DNA of 64,000 bases from Thecamonas trahens ATCC 50062 (Eukaryota > Apusozoa > Apusomonadida > Apusomonadidae): positions 313,328-377,327 of the forward strand of contig NW_013657662.1 of NCBI RefSeq assembly GCF_000142905.1, given 5' to 3'. Below the pieces are notes generated by a model. That model did no database searches. It saw nothing but the letters and a program-made list of their open reading frames with translations, and had not been told where the DNA came from. The translations under genes were made by a program, and so were the position numbers. Shown piece by piece: positions 1-9,996 of this stretch; position 1 is the first letter of the stretch, and each line of letters begins with the position of its first letter.

Positions 1-25
1 ACGTTTCGCGTCGTTGTGGACAACC

Positions 26-934
26 ATGGCCGAGGTAGGCAGAGTAGACGACGGGTACAGGTCGTCGGACGATGAGGACTACATGCCATCGGCTGGCTCG
101 GACGACGAGGTCGAGGTGGTGGTCGAGGCCGGGACCGCGGCAGCAGTCACAGCTGGGGCTGGGCCAGGCGCGAATGGGCTGCGCAAGAAGAAGCAGAAGC
201 GGAAGCGGAAGCGGAATGTGGATGCATTGGATGAGGACGAAAAGCTGCTCAAGCGCCGTGGCGTCGGCATGTCCGAGGAGACGAGGAAGCTGGCCGAGGC
301 GATGAGGGCCGAGGAAGAGGCGGCCAGGCTAGCCAACGAGGTCAAGGCATCATCTGCGCGCAAGGCCACCGTCGACGATCTCTGGGCCGAGCTGAACGGC
401 GGGAGCAAGTCCAAGGCGGCCGCGCCACGCAAGACTTCGAGCGCAGCAGCTGCTGCTCGAGCGCCGGCGGCCGCGGCTCCGCCGCCATCTCGCGCGGCGA
501 CCAAGGCACGGCCGTCGCTGCAGGAAATCATGGCTGGCAAGACGAGCCGCACAACAAGCAGGAAGCCAGGAGTGGTGGCGTTGACAGAAGAGTTTGACTT
601 TGCAGGCACTACGGTGGCGGTAACCAAGGAGGTGGCGGCCAACTCGACCGAGGCGCGGCGGGCGCAAAAGTCGAATCGGGTCGACGCGCTCCTCTCCAAA
701 CTCAAGGGCAAGAAGAAGATGACGGTTGGGCTCAAAACCGCCCTCGACTGGAACTCGTTCAAAGAGAGCAACAACCTGGCGGCCGAGCTCGAGGCCAAGC
801 GCAAAGACGCGTATCTGGAGCGCCAGGACTTTCTTCAGCGGACCGACGAGAGGCTGTTTGAGAAGGAGAAGGCGCAGCGGCAAACCGAGCGCCTCAAGCT
901 CGAGGCGGAATTGGCGGCGCTCAAGCGCCGGTAG
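26..934 (+). CDS. Swc5/CFDP1 (BCNT-domain) chromatin-remodelling subunit
   Basis: Protein of 302 residues. The C-terminal 85 or so residues carry the BCNT signature: a LLSKLKGKKKMTVG segment, then LDWNSFKE, then a charged helix with a YLERQDFLQRTDERLFE stretch. This is the conserved domain of yeast Swc5 and animal CFDP1, subunits of the SWR1/SRCAP complex that deposits histone H2A.Z. The N-terminal half is acidic (DDEDY, SDDEVE) and then Lys/Arg-rich (KKKQKRKRKRN), as in the family, and fits histone binding plus nuclear localisation. The start is the ATG at 26; the in-frame TTG at 14 is not a likely eukaryotic start. The gene sits at the window edge but looks complete. Its stop lies 14 bp from the end of the convergent OTU1 gene. 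Family membership is secure; the role is inferred from the family. Confidence 0.82.
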   Translation: MAEVGRVDDGYRSSDDEDYMPSAGSDDEVEVVVEAGTAAAVTAGAGPGANGLRKKKQKRKRKRNVDALDEDEKLLKRRGVGMSEETRKLAEAMRAEEEAARLANEVKASSARKATVDDLWAELNGGSKSKAAAPRKTSSAAAAARAPAAAAPPPSRAATKARPSLQEIMAGKTSRTTSRKPGVVALTEEFDFAGTTVAVTKEVAANSTEARRAQKSNRVDALLSKLKGKKKMTVGLKTALDWNSFKESNNLAAELEAKRKDAYLERQDFLQRTDERLFEKEKAQRQTERLKLEAELAALKRR

Positions 935-948
935 CCGCCGATGGCCCG

Positions 949-2174
949 CTACTCCCGGTACTCGACGAACGAGCCGTGACCAGTCTTGCTCGCGTGCTCC
1001 ACCGCGGCCTTCTGTCCCCGCAGCACTGTGCCACAGTCTTGGCAAAAGAGAGCAAAGGAGCCAACGTCGGTAAAGCCGTGCGCCGAGTTGACATGTGCCA
1101 CCACGCCTCGCGCGAGGTCCTCGACGTATACATCGTCAGGCAAAAAGGTGCGGACGTCGGCCGTCTCGGGCGCAGATTCGGACACTGCCAGCGCCAGCGC
1201 GTCGTAGTGAATGCCGGTGTAGAGGACGTAGATGCGGGTGCTGTAGTCGGAGCCCGAGCCAAACACATCCATCCGCATTGTCTGCGCGTCCATGACGGCG
1301 ATTTCCACAGCAAAATAGTCGGCGAGGATGGCGAGCTCAATGCCGCCGCCCCATGACGTGCTGCTGCGGATCCACGCCTGGTACGCGGCCACAGGCTTGC
1401 CGAGCGTTGCGGCGTTCCAGCGTTCTGGGTCAGCGCCTGCAGTAGCTGCAATGAGCTCGCGAAGCTCGGCCGCCCTTCCGCGGTCGCCGTACATCAGGTA
1501 CGAGATCGAAGTGAAGCAGCACGAGTTGTCGTCGGCCATGACTCGACGAACCATGGTGCCCGAGGTGTGGAGCTGCGGGCCACGCATTCCGCCAACCAAC
1601 GCCGCCGCCGCCTTCCCCTGCGACGCGGGCGATGGACTCCCGCACATTTCACACACCGGCATGACTGCCGCGTTGCTAAAGGTACATGCCGGACAGGCCC
1701 AGCCGCCGGCCGGAAGCTCAGGATCCGCATGCGCAGGAGGCAGGTGCGCCGAGCTCGACGCCGGACTAGAGCCCGATCTTGTGCTTGACAGCGCTGGCTC
1801 CTGTATACTTGACACTACCGCCGCCACCTCAGGCTCGGCCAGGACCGACAACATCAGCGTCTCCCGGTTGGCCAGGCCCGCAGCCTCCAGCGTGAGTTCA
1901 TCGCCGTCACGGCCAAGGAGCTTGGGCGGACGGCCAAACTTGACTGTGGCGAGAACCAGGAAGGGAAAGGAGTGAGTAGAGAGTACGCCTACAGGCAGAC
2001 GCCCACAATCGCAGAAGCAAGTGCATCACCACACAACGTACGAGCCTGGAACGGGACAGAAATGCCTGTGACGTCTTCCACGGCAAGCCGCAGGTCGGCG
2101 ACCGAAGACGACGGCGCCAGCGTCACCGTCTGGCTTCCATCCGGCGCACGGACTCGGAGTTGCCAAGTGTCCAT
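949..2174 (-). CDS. YOD1/OTU1-type deubiquitinase, two exons
   Basis: Exon 1 is complement(2042..2174) and exon 2 complement(949..1943); the 98-bp intron has a GTACGT donor and a CACAG acceptor and joins in phase 1, giving 375 residues. Domains in order: UBX-like fold (residues 1-78), an unusual RanBP2-type zinc finger (about 126-146, WACPAC...CEMC), an OTU protease domain with Asp183, Cys186 (ADDNSC) and His290 (GIHYDA), and a C-terminal C2H2 finger (Cys345, Cys348, His361, His367). OTU1 enzymes remove ubiquitin from substrates handled by the Cdc48/p97 ATPase, using the UBX-like domain to dock on p97. All catalytic residues are present. The splice model is supported because it restores the family-conserved join ...PFQALKFGRPPKLL. 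The extra zinc finger is not usual in YOD1 and may bind ubiquitin. Confidence 0.85.
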
Positions 2175-2240
2175 AGAGGAGGGGGAGGTAAAAAGGGCAC
2201 ACGTGCGCACGCGGGGGGGGGGGACAGAGAGAGGAGGGAG

Positions 2241-2340
2241 NNNNNNNNNNNNNNNNNNNNNNNNNNNNNNNNNNNNNNNNNNNNNNNNNNNNNNNNNNNN
2301 NNNNNNNNNNNNNNNNNNNNNNNNNNNNNNNNNNNNNNNN
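2241..2340. other. Assembly gap (100 N)
   Basis: One hundred undetermined bases. The gap is preceded by an 11-base G run (2213-2223) and a GA-rich stretch, a typical place for sequencing to fail. The round length suggests a placeholder size. Confidence 0.98.
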
Positions 2341-2368
2341 GAGGCGGCAGGCAGTCTGAGAACCACAT

Positions 2369-2500
2369 CTAGTCGTCGAGATCGTCTTTGTACTTGAGAT
2401 CCTGGGGGCGGATGGAAGAGGGGTCGACAAAAGCGTAGTGGTCCTGCATCTCGCGGTTCACCTGGTCTGCAGGCTCAATGTCGTTTGGGTGGCAGCGCGG
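2369..2500 (-). CDS. Possible 3' exon of an unidentified gene
   Basis: On the minus strand a reading frame ends at a TAG at 2369-2371 with an acidic tail (LKYKDDLDD) preceded by a sensible-looking stretch (NREMQDHYAFVDPSS). Upstream of about 2480 a different frame on the same strand also looks coding (DQAHAPLVPFAESVA), but it is interrupted by an in-frame TAG near 2550. The two pieces could be exons of one gene, or one gene damaged by frameshifts. I do not recognise the product. The upstream end and the start are unknown, and the adjacent assembly gap may have removed context. The reading rests only on amino-acid composition and frame continuity. Confidence 0.25.
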   Translation of the reverse strand, partial: PRCHPNDIEPADQVNREMQDHYAFVDPSSIRPQDLKYKDDLDD

Positions 2501-2734
2501 AAGTCGCCCTGGCGGACCACGAGCACGGACTATGCCACGCTCTCGGCAAACGGGACCAGGGGGGCGTGGGCCTGATCAAGCGCGATCGATCGCGCCTCAC
2601 GTGTCCCCTTCCCCCCTCCCCCCCTTCCTCCCCCTCAGCTCCCCTTCCTCACAAGCACACACACGCACACTCTACTCTGGCCTCACCACGGGGGGGAGAG
2701 AGGGGCACTGCGAGGAGCCTACGCTTTGGCGGGT

Positions 2735-4477
2735 ATGAGTACAGGCAGGAGACGGGCAGGGACGGCAGGGAGTATGGTTGGCTGCAACGGGCTGCCTGAG
2801 GAATGGGTCGAGGCCTTTGGCTACGGACAGCTGGTGGAGGCTGCCGGTGCTGCAGACGCGGTGCTGCAGGCGGCACGGGCCGAAGTGGACGCGCTGGAGG
2901 CAAGCTATGCAGAGGCCTGCCGCAAGTTGACACGGGCCGGCATGGCGTCGCCGTCGACGGCTCCCGAGACGCCGGTCGAGACGGGCGCTGCCGCGGTGCC
3001 GACGTCGTGGGCAGGCCGCTTGGCGGCGGCGACATCGCATGCCGAGGCGGAGCGAGTGTACGACGATACCTATCCAGAGCTGATGCTCAACGTCGACGAG
3101 GCAAAGGCGGTGGTGGATGCTGTCCGCACCCGCGGCGCAGTGGTGGGCGTGGCGGGTTTCGTTGACGGTGCCCGGGCCCGGATTCTCGAGCTGGACAGCG
3201 CGTGGCAGCTGCATCTGTACGCGCTAGTTGGCCGGCTGCGAAGCGTAACTCTCATCGAGTCACGGTCGCTGGTCAGCGTTGTTCGCTTCCTCCCGCCAAG
3301 TATGCTGGCCGACGCTGCGGGCGCGGACTCGAGTGCCGCCGACGACGTCGCAGACAGCGGCGGCGGTAGGCGCAATTCGGTCTCAGGGATGGACGCCAGT
3401 GGGACGCCATGCCGCCTGGAATTTGACGACGGGAGCGCTTGGCTTCTGCATGTGGACCTCGCCGACTATCCGCTGATGGAAGCCGTGCTGGAGGCCCAGC
3501 TGCGCGCGCTGCGGCACGCCAAGTCGGCGTCCGCGCGGCTTTTTGTCAATGCTACCGCTGATGCACTCGAGCCGTTTGACCCAAGCCACGGCATGAGTGT
3601 AGCACACCTTGCAGCACTCGACGCCGCTGTATGCGATGCATTTGCCCTTGCATACGATGCCGCGCTGGGCGCCGCCGAGCGCGACACCGAGTTTCTGGCC
3701 TGTCCCGTGCCCGACGACGTGCTCCAGGCCCAAGACGCGAGAGTGGTGACGCTCTTTGGCCTTGCCCACAAGAGCCCTGCTTTGCCAGCGGTCCGTGCAA
3801 GCAGATCTCGGGCCGCCGTCACCTTTGCGGCGCCGCTCCCGGAGCCGCACCTCGTCCAACACTCGATCCGCTGGAAGATGCTTGGTATGGGCTCGGTCAA
3901 TCCGGTCAAATGGCTCGAGCTAGCTGGGCCAAGCGCACTCGTCGTGCTTGTCGAGCTGGCCAAACAGTTTCCTGCCGAGTCCGTGGCGGTGATCAGCGGT
4001 GGCCGTTTTCCATGGGCTTGTGTCGCCCTCGCCTTCATCCGTGGCCTGCTGGTGCTTGCATCGGCGGACCCCGACGTGCGCCTTCTCTCACTCGCCGAGC
4101 TTGGGCATGCCGAGCCGGGCTCGCGGTTCGACGATCCGGCCCGGGCGTGTGCGCCACAGCCGGTCTGGTCCAAGCTTGTTTCACCCGAGGTGGAGGCCGA
4201 CCTTGCTGCCGGTGAGCCCCACGCGCCGCCGCCGTACACTGTTGTCAGCTATGCCGCCTTTGCACGAGACGGACCTCCGATCCTGGCGTTCACTGTTGGC
4301 TCGCTGCTCACACTCTTTGACGCGCTGTACAAAGAGCGGGCCGAGCGAGCAACAGCCAAGACGATGGACATCCTCGTCGAGCGAATCCTTTGTCAATTTG
4401 ACGACTACCTCTCATCTGAGCGGCCGAGCACCGCCGATGAGGTTGCCGCTTGGGTGGCGCACCAGGTCGGGGCGTGA
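2735..4477 (+). CDS. Divergent ELMO-domain-like protein
   Basis: Protein of 580 residues starting at the ATG at 2735 (the TTG at 2726 is not used). The C-terminal third has the outline of an ELMO domain: a Trp-Lys-x-hydrophobic-Gly start (IRWKMLGMGSVNP), a following helix at the place of the usual DFRG-leader (LAGPSALVVLVELAKQF), a FPWACVALAFIRGLLVLA core that matches the usual yPfa...init...l pattern, and a final helix with the LFDALYKERAERAT stretch. ELMO-domain proteins act as GAPs for Arf-family GTPases or, with DOCK proteins, as Rac activators. The diagnostic DFRG motif is missing, so GAP activity is doubtful. The N-terminal 300 residues are helical and not recognised. Assignment rests on motif spacing and is tentative. 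Confidence 0.42.
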   Translation: MSTGRRRAGTAGSMVGCNGLPEEWVEAFGYGQLVEAAGAADAVLQAARAEVDALEASYAEACRKLTRAGMASPSTAPETPVETGAAAVPTSWAGRLAAATSHAEAERVYDDTYPELMLNVDEAKAVVDAVRTRGAVVGVAGFVDGARARILELDSAWQLHLYALVGRLRSVTLIESRSLVSVVRFLPPSMLADAAGADSSAADDVADSGGGRRNSVSGMDASGTPCRLEFDDGSAWLLHVDLADYPLMEAVLEAQLRALRHAKSASARLFVNATADALEPFDPSHGMSVAHLAALDAAVCDAFALAYDAALGAAERDTEFLACPVPDDVLQAQDARVVTLFGLAHKSPALPAVRASRSRAAVTFAAPLPEPHLVQHSIRWKMLGMGSVNPVKWLELAGPSALVVLVELAKQFPAESVAVISGGRFPWACVALAFIRGLLVLASADPDVRLLSLAELGHAEPGSRFDDPARACAPQPVWSKLVSPEVEADLAAGEPHAPPPYTVVSYAAFARDGPPILAFTVGSLLTLFDALYKERAERATAKTMDILVERILCQFDDYLSSERPSTADEVAAWVAHQVGA

Positions 4478-4626
4478 TGTGCGTCCGCGAGAGTCAAAGT
4501 CGTTGAACATCGCTCGATGATCTCAGAAGTGTGATGGGGAGGTGGGGGTGGGCGGGCGGGCGTCGTGTGGGCGCGGGCGTGAGCAAAATCCGGATCGGAG
4601 TGACACTCGTCTGCCTGCCTTCTTCA

Positions 4627-6480
4627 ATGCAGTTGCACCTTACGGTTGTGGCCGCGGCTTGCCTTGTCGCGGCCGCTCTCGCCTGCCCCACATTCCGCCA
4701 GGTGGAGATCGACCCGTCGTCCATTGCCGACTGGACGCCGCCCATCCGCATGTTCGACTCATTTGCCGGTGCCACCAAGTGCCAGACCGAGAAGAAGGAG
4801 TGCGTGTACAAGTACGTTGCCGAGGAGAGACGGGTGGAGCCAAAGTCTCGTTTTCGGTGGAAGGTCCTTGGCACTTGCGCACGCACGCGTGAAGCCCCTT
4901 ACGCGCCACTGGCCTCCACACACTCCCGCCAAACATGCTACCTTGTATATACATGGTACAGGGGAGCATGGTTGGGCATGCTGATGCGCGCTAGGGGGAG
5001 GGGGGGAGGGAGCGCAAGCCGGCGTCGACCGCTGGCTGGCGGCAGCTGGCTTGTTTAGTTTTTTTGCACGCGGCGCTGTGAACTCACCGCCACCGCTGCG
5101 TTGTCGATATTTGCAACTGTGGACAGGTTCCCAATGACCACGTACTTTGAGATCGACTTTAACGGCGTCGACTACCCGGCCGGCTCGACGGCGGCGTGTG
5201 CAGTTGCAGCCGCGCTCGACTACCACCAGACGCTGCCGGCATTTGAGGTGACCAACGAGGAGCACACCCTCAATCTGACCAACGTCGAGGTGGTCAACGC
5301 CCAGGCGATGGTGTGGAACACGGCCAGCGGCGTGCCGCTGCAGGCGGTGAAGACCCTCACGTTTGAGCCGGACGCTGCTGTCACCGAGTACCTCCGGACG
5401 ACAGTGCCTGCTGGCCGTCCTACGCGGTTTGTCTCCGGTCTCAAGGGCACCATCGGCGCCAACGGATTCATCGTGGCGCGCGACGTGGCCCAGGCCAACT
5501 TTGTGGACCAGGTCTCGTTTATGGCCGTTTCGTACATCGCCACATACACGCCGCTGTCAGTGGCGACCAATCAGCCGCTCACCATTGACGAGTGCGGCTC
5601 GTTTGTCAACCAGCTTATCTTTGATTGCGCCCAGCCCGGGTGGTTTGATCCGGCAGCCAAGGTCCTTGGCTCCGAGTTTATCAAGCCGGCCAACCTCATC
5701 CCGACCATTCAAGCGCTCACTGTTGCGCTCGGTCGGGTCGCCGATGACGGGTCCGGGCCGTACACCGGGCCGGGAGACACCAAGGCCGAGTGGTGGACCA
5801 AGACTGATTCGTGGACGCCCGGCAAGTGTGAGGTGGACGCCGACTGTACCACGACCAACATCACCGCCGCCAACGACGAGTTCCGTGGCCTCTATCCCAA
5901 GTGCGATGTTCGCCAGGCCCCGGCGCGCTGTGTCATGTGCGACGGCCGCAACACCGCCATGTGCGACGTCACCACCCAGATCGACGTCGCAAAATCGCGC
6001 TCGGCCGTCGGCCAGTGCTTCCGCAACGACGGCCAAGGCATGTGCAACTTCTTCTCGGGCAAGCTCGTCGATGCGCCGGACAACTACGATCCGCCGCCGC
6101 CGCCGAGCCAGACCGGGTGCGTGCCCAACTGCACCGACTCGCACTGCTTCAACGGTAAGTGCGTCGAATGCTTTGCCGACGATCACTGCGTCCTCCTCTA
6201 CCAGGGCACCTACTCGGGCTCGTGCGACATGTCCCGGAACACCTGCTCCTACACCCTGCCGGCCTACCAGCGCGGCTCGCCCATCGTCAAGGATGACTCG
6301 CAGAAGGTTGTTATCATCGCCTGCGCCTCTGCCGGTGGAGTCTGCTGCATCGGCATCATCGTCGCCATTCTTTTCTTCCGCATGCGCCGCGCACGCCTCA
6401 ACGAGGCTGACAATACTCTCTCTGACACTCTCTCCAAGAAGGCCCGCAACCGTTCCGATCGGTTCACCTTTACCGACTAA
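4627..6480 (+). CDS. Type I membrane glycoprotein with Cys-rich ectodomain, two exons
   Basis: Exon 1 is 4627..4811 and exon 2 is 5127..6480; the 315-bp intron has a GTACGT donor and a GACAG acceptor and joins in phase 2 (ECVYK|FPMTTY), giving 512 residues. The product has an N-terminal signal peptide (MQLHLTVVAAACLVAAALA), a large ectodomain with several N-glycosylation sequons, a Cys-rich C-terminal section with an EGF-like cysteine spacing (CVPNCTDSHCFNGKCVEC), one transmembrane helix (VVIIACASAGGVCCIGIIVAILFF) and a short basic cytoplasmic tail. This topology indicates a surface or endomembrane receptor-like protein. I recognise no catalytic domain or named family. Splicing is well supported because both frames close exactly and the signal peptide is recovered. 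Confidence 0.72.
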
Positions 6481-7009
6481 CCACATTTGGACATCGCCTT
6501 AAACCTACTTTGCTTCAACCGACCGCCGACCACCAACCACGAACCGGTGAACGGATCGACTATCTGTGACAGACAAACTCATGATGGTAGCCATGACTAT
6601 CCGCTCAGGCTAGACGTATGAGTATCATCACCACTGCTTCTTTATCAGCTCAAAGTCGAAAAGCATCCACGCACGCAGGGGCATTATCTTCTCGGCGCGC
6701 AGAGCCGAAAGGCGGTTAAGCTTCTTCGCCATCATGTCCGTCGCCACCGAGTTGAGCCGCTCGCAGCTGGCACCAACCACCGACGACGGTTGTTCACCGC
6801 CCATTCCACCGCCACACACACACACGCCCACACCCAGTCACACCACACCACACTCCACACTACACACTACCACCACAACCACAACCACCACAACCACCAC
6901 CGCACCGCACCACAACCACAACCACACACAAACGCTCAGTCCGGGCACCTCTCAACCCCCAACCCCCCACAAACCCCCACACACACACACACACACTCAG
7001 CCCCGCAAC
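6481..7009. other. Intergenic region and CA-rich leader
   Basis: No convincing gene. The second half (6815-7000) consists of CA dinucleotide runs, CAACCACC repeats and C runs that lead straight to the ATG of the LRR gene at 7010. This stretch is open in frame from an upstream ATG at 6734, but it would encode a His/Thr/Pro-only segment, so I treat it as leader. On the minus strand 6628-6740 is open and ends with a basic segment (MAKKLNRLSALRAEKIMPL); I could not support it as a gene. Confidence 0.55.
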
Positions 7010-9979
7010 ATGTCGTCGGCCTCCTCGTCTTCCTCGCCCTCCTCCTCCTCGCCCTCCTCCTCATCCTCGCGGTTCTTCTCCAACATCGTGCTGCAAACCG
7101 ACGGAGATGTTCCTGTCAGAGGAAAGGCAACGCCCACGCCGACTACGGCTGCCATGCTGCCGCCGTCGCTCTCGTACTCTTCCGACTACGAAGAGGACCA
7201 CGCCAGGTCGTTCGGTCTCTCGTCGTCGTCGTCGCTCGACTCGGAGCCATCGTCCACCCACGACTCAGTCTTTGGGCCTGCAGAGGCGGCAGGGCTCAAG
7301 AGCTCGGCACTACCCAAGGGGTTTGACGACTTGCGATCTGTTCATCGCGCCGGAGGACCGTCAAAGCGGTCGTCGGCTAATTCCCGCGCTGCGCTTGCCT
7401 TTCTGGCTGGCATCACGCCCGAGTTCTTCGACTCGCAGTGGGCCGTCGCCGCAGCCGAGAAGACTGTCCTGGCGCTGCGCTCGTTTGCAAGGACCGGCGC
7501 CGAGCGGCTAGATCTCTCCTTTGTTGGGCTCGGGCTCGTCCCGCTCGAGCTTGTCACGCTCCTCGCCAATGTTCCGAGCCTGGAACGGCTCATTCTGCAT
7601 GGCAACGAGATTCGGTCCCTCCCGGCGTGCGTTCAAGAGCTCTCGAGTCTCACCCACCTCGACCTCTCGCGCAACATGCTGGAAGAGCTGCATCCGGCGG
7701 TCGGCCGACTTGACCACCTCCGGATTCTCGACCTGCGGTGGAACAAGCTTGAGACGCTTCCGTCGCAAGTCGGGAGACTGACCACACTCCGCCAGCTCCT
7801 CCTCGCCTCCAACTCGCTGGTCCATCTTCCGTCGTCGCTCGAGGGTCTAACCAATCTCGAGGTCCTCGACCTGTATCACAACCACTTGCCGCAGCTGGCG
7901 CCGGCCGGCTCGCTCGCCAAGCTCACCTCGCTGGATGTGTCGCGCAACGCGCTCTCGTTGCCAGCTCGCTCGTTGGAGGCATTGAGTCAGCTCACCGAGC
8001 TCTCGCTGCATTCCAACGGGCTGCGGCGGCTGTCCAAGGCCGTCGGCTCGCTATCGTCACTCACCTCGCTCGTCTTGTACGGCAACAAGCTGACCCACTT
8101 GCCCGAGAGCCTTTGCTCGCTCGCTGCGCTCACCCACCTCAACGTCCGCAACAACCGGCTTGTGTACCTGCCGGCGGCACTCGGCGCATGCACCTCGCTT
8201 GTCCACCTCAACGTGCGCTCTAACAGCCTCGTCGCGCTCCCGTCGTCGATCGGGCGGTGCGGCAAGCTCGAACTTCTTAATGCCGCCGATAATGCGCTGG
8301 TCCAGCTCACGCCTGCGCTGGGCAAGTGCTCCTCGCTCGAGGTCATCAACGTGGCCCACAACAAGCTCACCACGCTCCCGACCTCGCTCAAGGACCTCCC
8401 GCACCTGATCAAGCTCGACGCGGCCCACAATCCGCTGCACTCGCTCCCGGCCAACGCGCTCGGCTACATCTCGTTCCACAATCTCTCGCCGTGGCGGCTG
8501 GCACGGACGCTCCTGCTTCCGCTCTGGCTCATGGGCTCAGAGCACATGGGACTCGGCTCGGCACTTGCCGTCCACGCCGCCACCACGCTCCTCCCGCTGC
8601 TATGGCTTGCGCTTCTCGTCGGCTCGGCGTCGCACCTGTTTGGCGATGCGTCTGCTGACGACGGCGCCGATTCCGCCGCTGTCTGGGGTCTCTCGGTCAT
8701 TCTTGCCATCTACATTGTCGGGCTGGGTCTTGTTGTGGCAGGCTATGAAGCTGTTGTCGGGACGGCGTCGACCATGTGGCCTGCGCCGTTTACGGTGAGG
8801 CTCTCCAAGGCCAACGTGGCCATGGCAGCTGTAGCTGTCATCCAGGCACTGCAGCTGGTGGTTCTCTGCGTCCGGACCGATCTCGGGTGGCCCGCCTCGC
8901 TCTCGCAAGTGGCCCAAGTCCTTGTGCTCTCGTTCGAGGACCTCGTCCCGTACCCGGCGTACCTCTCGTTTGCGCTCGCTTGCGTGTGGGCGTTTAGCTA
9001 CCGACTCTTGGTCGAGGTTGGCCTCTTTACCTTCCGTGGGCGGTTTGCCGATTCCATTGCGGGCCTGCTTGCGCTTGTGGATCCTCTGCTTTTCCTCCCG
9101 ACCATCCGCAACCTCATCTCGCCGCTTGTGTGCTCGTACTGGTCAGACCGGGCGCCGACGCTGGCGGCCGACGTCGACGTGCAGTGCTGGAGTGGAAGCC
9201 ATCTGGGCGCAGCAGGTGTTGCGCTTGTCGGCCTCGCCGTCTACTACCCTGCGGCAGTGTTTGGCGCCGGGCCGTGGCTGGCGCGTGTGGCAGCCGACAT
9301 CGACGTCCGACGCGAGCCCAAACCCAACTCATGGCTCCGCCAGCTGGTGTTCTTCGCCGCGGTCGGAACCGCATTCTTCGAGCCGGGCAAACAGCCCGCT
9401 GTGTACCTGGCCGCTGTGGCCACGGCAGCTGCGGGTGCGGTGCTTGTGGTCGGCCGCACCCGGCCGTACGGCTTGTACCTGTGGAAGCTCAACATTCTGG
9501 AGATGGCCGCGTATGCCATTGTCTTTGTGGCGGCCATGCTCACAATCTGGGTCAAGGTTGACGACATCACTTCGCCGTGGATGGTCTTTACTGTCCTCTG
9601 CGTCGTTGCCGCCCTCATTGCCGCTGCGGCTGTGGGTATCATTGGCGTCTACGACGCACTCGACGTGTACATTGACTCGGACGAGCTCTCGTTTGGCGAT
9701 CACGGCGAGTTTGGATCGCTCTCGGGTGGGGGCGATGACTCGTCGGCGTTTGAGGCCCACATGCTGCCGGCAACAGACGCGCTGATTACTCAGATGCAAG
9801 GCGAGGGCCTCGGCTCGGACTTTGACTACGACGAGTACGCCGCCGATGCTGGTCACGGATACGAGTTTGATGGCGCCCGCCTGGTGTACAAGCACAGCAA
9901 GGTTGATCCCGACGACGAGCTCAAGCTTGCGCGCAATCCCATGTACACAACCATGGCGTGGGGCGCACGCAAGACATGA
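7010..9979 (+). CDS. Leucine-rich-repeat protein with multi-pass membrane domain
   Basis: Protein of 989 residues. After a Ser-rich, probably disordered N-terminus (1-150), about 14 leucine-rich repeats of the plant/Shoc2-like 23-residue type fill residues 165-490 (LxxLxLxxNxLxxLP, for example HLDLSRNMLEELHPAVGRL). Residues 490-890 hold some eight to ten hydrophobic helices separated by short loops, followed by an acidic Ser/Asp-rich tail. This places the LRR domain on one side of a membrane as a protein-interaction module, but no transporter, channel or kinase motif is visible. Similar LRR plus multi-TM designs occur in protists without assigned function. The start at 7010 follows a microsatellite leader; an in-frame ATG at 6734 is the alternative. 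The stop is 17 bp from the end of the convergent MFS gene. Confidence 0.75.
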   Translation: MSSASSSSSPSSSSPSSSSSRFFSNIVLQTDGDVPVRGKATPTPTTAAMLPPSLSYSSDYEEDHARSFGLSSSSSLDSEPSSTHDSVFGPAEAAGLKSSALPKGFDDLRSVHRAGGPSKRSSANSRAALAFLAGITPEFFDSQWAVAAAEKTVLALRSFARTGAERLDLSFVGLGLVPLELVTLLANVPSLERLILHGNEIRSLPACVQELSSLTHLDLSRNMLEELHPAVGRLDHLRILDLRWNKLETLPSQVGRLTTLRQLLLASNSLVHLPSSLEGLTNLEVLDLYHNHLPQLAPAGSLAKLTSLDVSRNALSLPARSLEALSQLTELSLHSNGLRRLSKAVGSLSSLTSLVLYGNKLTHLPESLCSLAALTHLNVRNNRLVYLPAALGACTSLVHLNVRSNSLVALPSSIGRCGKLELLNAADNALVQLTPALGKCSSLEVINVAHNKLTTLPTSLKDLPHLIKLDAAHNPLHSLPANALGYISFHNLSPWRLARTLLLPLWLMGSEHMGLGSALAVHAATTLLPLLWLALLVGSASHLFGDASADDGADSAAVWGLSVILAIYIVGLGLVVAGYEAVVGTASTMWPAPFTVRLSKANVAMAAVAVIQALQLVVLCVRTDLGWPASLSQVAQVLVLSFEDLVPYPAYLSFALACVWAFSYRLLVEVGLFTFRGRFADSIAGLLALVDPLLFLPTIRNLISPLVCSYWSDRAPTLAADVDVQCWSGSHLGAAGVALVGLAVYYPAAVFGAGPWLARVAADIDVRREPKPNSWLRQLVFFAAVGTAFFEPGKQPAVYLAAVATAAAGAVLVVGRTRPYGLYLWKLNILEMAAYAIVFVAAMLTIWVKVDDITSPWMVFTVLCVVAALIAAAAVGIIGVYDALDVYIDSDELSFGDHGEFGSLSGGGDDSSAFEAHMLPATDALITQMQGEGLGSDFDYDEYAADAGHGYEFDGARLVYKHSKVDPDDELKLARNPMYTTMAWGARKT

Positions 9980-9996
9980 TGCTACGCCACCACCAG

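Larger units (their letters stand above)
2175..2734. other. Divergent spacer with G run, gap and CT/CA tracts
   Basis: Between the start of the deubiquitinase gene (minus) and the ELMO-like gene (plus). It contains a G11 run (2213-2223), the N gap, the possible small minus-strand exon listed separately, and from about 2600 a pyrimidine-rich stretch followed by a short CA tract that directly precedes the next start codon. No other gene is visible. Confidence 0.6.

Noticed and set aside
5557-6486. Open frame of 309 codons on the minus strand
   Set aside because: Antisense shadow of the glycoprotein gene; the plus-strand frame has a signal peptide, cysteine pattern and membrane helix.
6628-6831. 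Small minus-strand frame ending LFDFELIKKQW
   Set aside because: The composition is plausible, but the upstream part is microsatellite, there is no recognisable family and no supported start. Not enough to call a gene.
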